From Pseudomonadota bacterium (GTDB lineage Bacteria; Bdellovibrionota_C; UBA2361; SZUA-149; DAOLCO01), in contig JAIYCX010000031.1 in assembly GCA_027487795.1 (NCBI GenBank), positions 62,001 through 126,000 of the forward strand: a stretch of DNA of 64,000 nucleotides, given 5' to 3'. Made by a program: the position numbers and the translations under genes. Positions 60,980 to 64,000 of this stretch are shown here, piece after piece. Position 1 is the stretch's first letter; every line of letters begins with the position of its first letter. The notes beneath the pieces were generated by a model. The model was not told the origin of the DNA. It was given only the letters and a program-made list of their open reading frames with translations, and did no database searches.

Positions 60980-63976
60980 TTAAAATAAAATCATTAAACG
61001 CTCTATATTACTCTTGATCGCTTCTTGTGCCTCTAAAAAAGGAGTAAATATTCTCACAACTTCCTCTTCTAAATGACGTCTGGATGAATTGCGAGAGAAT
61101 GAAAGTGGATCAAGTGGACCAAAGAATATTTGTGGCAAATCCGGTCTTCCATTTCCCCAACCTTTTTTTAACGCTGCCCAGATTTGACTATCGATAGATT
61201 TGTTACCTGAGGAATATAAAGGTGGTGGTACTCTTAATGCAGATAATATTTCATCTTTGGTTCTTTTATTATCTCCTACTTCAAATTCAACAAAAGCATC
61301 GCCTAACTTGTTTTCTATTTCAGCTTTTTTAATAGGATCCTTTTGAGTCCTTAAATCATGAATAGCTTGAAATAATACTTGAAAATCTAGTCCCTTACTT
61401 TCTATAAACTTATCTAAAGTTACATCAACCTTATCGTCCGATACAAAATTACTAACAAATTTTCTTAGCCGTTTCTTTTCTCCATCCTCTTTTGGAGCTC
61501 TCCCAATACTTCTAAGTAATTCAGGACTGACAAGTAGTGGAGTGGAACATATCTGATGAGTAAGCAACATATTCCTCTGAGCTATTATTCTATTAGATGA
61601 ATGTATTGCTCTTTCACAAATAGACAAATAAAGTCTATCACCCAATATGCTTCTCATCTCTTGAATTTCTGGCAAAGGCGTAGATCCATCTCTTCCCAAT
61701 TCGATTATTCTATTTTGAAAAGATGCGATTTTAGTTAAATGGTCGCGAACTGGATTAAGCATTGGATAAGCGAAGGTGCCATTTTTTACATTCTCCCTAA
61801 CTATATTTCTTAAGTTACTTAGTAGAGCATCTGAAGAGATACTATCACGACATTCTCTAATCTTATTATTAATATTTTGTATAGCTGCTGCATCTAATTT
61901 TGCATCTACTTCTGGATCTACTACTGCATCTAGGTTCTTCCTAATAGAAAATAAATTAATTTCATTATTTATTGCATTATTTAAATCAAGAAGCGCTGCC
62001 CTTTGTTGTATCCCGTAAAAACTATCCGATCGATACCTAAGTTCGGTCTCCGTACCATCTTTAATTTTAGTTAACTCCCTTGATGCTTTTATAACTGCTA
62101 TCATTCTATCAACAGGTATATCTATTCTATCAACTTCTATTCTATCCGCTTCGATATTTAGAACATGCATTATATCATCATATATAAACTGTCCCTTAGG
62201 AGCTGAAGTTGCAGAATCTATTTTAAGATAAGTATTTGCTAGATCTAGTAAGTTTTTTAAATTTTGATCCTCGTTTAAATCTCTCATTCTTAATATAGTA
62301 TCTATTTCTGTTACTATATTTTCAAGCTCAAGCTTCACATTTGGAACCACTTTCGGTATTTTTAAATCAAAAACCGCTTCAAATGATTTTTTATATATTG
62401 ACTCTATTCTGTCTAAAGTTGTCTTATTACTAACTTCATGAACACCCACAGATCTTTCTATTTTATTCGAAAAGAAAGGAACTCTTAATCTAGACTCAGA
62501 AAAATATTCCGATACTCTATTCAATAGATTCCATACGCTATAAGTTCTCTGATTTGCTCTAACTAACAATTTAGTACTTTCAATATTTTCTTTGTTTAGC
62601 TTCACTATATATTCATTTAAGATAGCTTTCTTTGAAGGATCTTTAGTTACTATGTCATTTAGCTTTTCTAATAAAACCTCACCTTCTGCTTTCCTAGCCA
62701 ATACAAACCCTGTTTCATAAGCCCTTCCACGAGCAGGGAATAATCTATCTAGGCTTATAGCTCTTACTATTGGCACATTGGGGAATAATCTATCTAGGCT
62801 AGTAGCTCTTGATCCTAGCATAGCTACGCTCGCAATACTTGCACCAGTATATTTACCTGCAAGAATACCTGTCGTAACCACCGCTTGCCCAACACCATAA
62901 ACAGTACCAAACCCTGGATAAATATTACTATTAGGTAAGGACATAAAACCAATTGCACCGTTAATAGCAGGCCTTAGAATGAGTTGGTTTACAAAGCCAA
63001 TCGGCTTTGTAAACATTGGGCTTGTAAAAAACGTTGTCGGAATCCTTATAAAGTATTTATCTATAAAACCTGCAGTAGAATCTACTACTCTACCAAAAAT
63101 ATTTGGTTTAATTTCTTCAATGTACGATCCTTCTACTTTTTTTGGTTTTATAGTGGCAGAATCTACTAACGATCTAAAACTATCCGGCTTTAAATCCTCT
63201 GGCTCTTGTAACTTATCAACCACTTTTGAGTTTTGTTTATTCTTAAATGAATGCATTGGATCTATAAGATGGTTCACCAGATGCCAATATTTACCCACAG
63301 TAGGATTCTTAAGATTGTTCCAAAGTTGCCTCACTTTACCTAAAGTAGGATCAGAATGTTGATCGTAAGGAGCTTTTCTTTCGTTCAAATAACTTTGAAT
63401 ATATTTTACAAGCTTATCTGATGTACCTTGTAGATCAATTTCAGCTAGTGAATGAGCTCTATTTCTAAAAGATTCTATAGCTGAATTTTGGAAATCTTTT
63501 CTATCATTTTGGATTACTGTTGAAGAGCCAGTTTTATCTCCAAGAATTTTTAATGTTGCTTCCGTAGCTATTTTAGTGTCATTAACCAAATCATTCAAAA
63601 GACTAACTCTTCCATCCTTAGAAAGTTCTCTCTCCAAAGACTGCATCCCCTGTCCTTTTAGCCTGTGAACATGCTCTAAAGCAGTGAACTCGGCAACATC
63701 TGCACGACTTCCTAGATGAGTAATAATATTATCTTGCTTAAGTTGATCTGGAATTACCTGAACTTCTCCATTTTTACCTAAGCTAGTAATTACTATTGGA
63801 GCCTTAGTACTAGATAAGCCAATAGACTCTGGCTGGGCTTTTACTTCATTTTGTATTAGCTCTGCTCCTTTCTTTACTGCATCAACTTGTTTTGCGTTAT
63901 ATTTATTCTTCACAGCATCCTGAGACCTACCAACCATATGTCCAGTAAAGGAACTCATGATTATCTGCTGTATCAT
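60980..63976 (-). CDS. Unrecognised very large protein, possibly continuing past the right edge
   Basis: The reading frame has an ATG at 63976 (or 63958) but stays open to the window edge at 64000, so the true start may be outside. The 998 visible residues are mainly helical and charged. One moderately hydrophobic stretch around residues 320-395 (LILRPAINGAIGFMSLP, ASIASVAMLGSRA) may be membrane-associated. A 15-residue unit with SLDRLFP is duplicated at about residues 392-420. I recognise no domain. It is the first gene of the array inside the window. Confidence 0.55.
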   Translation of the reverse strand: MIQQIIMSSFTGHMVGRSQDAVKNKYNAKQVDAVKKGAELIQNEVKAQPESIGLSSTKAPIVITSLGKNGEVQVIPDQLKQDNIITHLGSRADVAEFTALEHVHRLKGQGMQSLERELSKDGRVSLLNDLVNDTKIATEATLKILGDKTGSSTVIQNDRKDFQNSAIESFRNRAHSLAEIDLQGTSDKLVKYIQSYLNERKAPYDQHSDPTLGKVRQLWNNLKNPTVGKYWHLVNHLIDPMHSFKNKQNSKVVDKLQEPEDLKPDSFRSLVDSATIKPKKVEGSYIEEIKPNIFGRVVDSTAGFIDKYFIRIPTTFFTSPMFTKPIGFVNQLILRPAINGAIGFMSLPNSNIYPGFGTVYGVGQAVVTTGILAGKYTGASIASVAMLGSRATSLDRLFPNVPIVRAISLDRLFPARGRAYETGFVLARKAEGEVLLEKLNDIVTKDPSKKAILNEYIVKLNKENIESTKLLVRANQRTYSVWNLLNRVSEYFSESRLRVPFFSNKIERSVGVHEVSNKTTLDRIESIYKKSFEAVFDLKIPKVVPNVKLELENIVTEIDTILRMRDLNEDQNLKNLLDLANTYLKIDSATSAPKGQFIYDDIMHVLNIEADRIEVDRIDIPVDRMIAVIKASRELTKIKDGTETELRYRSDSFYGIQQRAALLDLNNAINNEINLFSIRKNLDAVVDPEVDAKLDAAAIQNINNKIRECRDSISSDALLSNLRNIVRENVKNGTFAYPMLNPVRDHLTKIASFQNRIIELGRDGSTPLPEIQEMRSILGDRLYLSICERAIHSSNRIIAQRNMLLTHQICSTPLLVSPELLRSIGRAPKEDGEKKRLRKFVSNFVSDDKVDVTLDKFIESKGLDFQVLFQAIHDLRTQKDPIKKAEIENKLGDAFVEFEVGDNKRTKDEILSALRVPPPLYSSGNKSIDSQIWAALKKGWGNGRPDLPQIFFGPLDPLSFSRNSSRRHLEEEVVRIFTPFLEAQEAIKSNIERLMILF
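62736..62800 (-). repeat. In-frame tandem duplication (period 45) in the 998-residue gene
   Basis: Twenty bases at 62736-62755 recur exactly at 62781-62800, a period of 45 bases or 15 codons. The flanks are less alike. The protein shows two RA-x-SLDRLFP units. The near-identity of the DNA suggests a recent duplication. Confidence 0.7.
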
Positions 63977-64000
63977 ATCATTGGAGATTGGTTCTGTTTT

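Overview
The window comes from an AT-rich Gram-negative bacterium. The evidence is outer-envelope machinery: signal peptides, a lipoprotein, DsbD, surface polysaccharide genes and a secretion-like array. The exact lineage cannot be fixed by reading. A Bdellovibrionota/Oligoflexia-like or other deep-branching proteobacterial host is plausible, but this is an inference.

1-16.6 kb is a surface-glycan locus. On the minus strand, legB-legC-legH-legI-legG form a tightly coupled legionaminic-acid-type (nonulosonate) operon (7530 to 2563). It is followed by a Fmt-like sugar formyltransferase and a PIG-L-type deacetylase, which suggests an N-formylated variant of the sugar. Around it lie glycosyltransferases (GT61, GT-B-like, GT2, two GT4-like), two methyltransferases (type 11 and FkbM), a phytanoyl-CoA-dioxygenase-like oxygenase and one unrecognised protein. 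The CMP-nonulosonate synthetase is not in the window.

16.6-39.7 kb is mostly housekeeping: an M42 aminopeptidase, a secreted unknown, coaD and rsmD. A tRNA-Lys(TTT) gene follows, flanked by two broken copies that carry the same hairpin insertion. Then come sthA, a NUDIX hydrolase, a small lipoprotein, an esterase, tRNA-Glu(TTC), an EamA transporter, an FG-GAP/VCBS-like secreted protein, an FAD oxidoreductase, dsbD, pgi, corA, an unknown, a 2-oxoacid dehydrogenase E2 and a 4HBT thioesterase. Last are a pair of polysaccharide-deacetylase paralogues (the second with its active site lost) and an unknown protein.

39.7-64 kb is one long minus-strand array, transcribed from the right edge leftwards, and is the most unusual part. 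Three large, unrecognised helical/TPR-type proteins lead it. Then come an exported thioredoxin-fold protein with a CSWC site (TraF-like), an exported Gly-rich Cys-containing 851-residue protein, and five tandem divergent paralogues (1133, 696, 897, 705 and 991 residues). The paralogues resemble the membrane N-terminal domain of conjugative TraG. All five share an N-terminal two-helix block, a pair of cysteines of which the second lies in a C-x-x-[aliphatic]-W motif, and a central membrane block ending W-x-K-x-W-D-[IL]-G. A 259-residue unknown is inserted between two of them. The layout recalls the F-type traF/traH/traG module and the multiplied virB6 genes of Rickettsiales. No relaxase, coupling protein or VirB4-type ATPase is present in the window. 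I read this as an undescribed, chromosome-encoded, T4SS-related envelope machine; its function is unknown.
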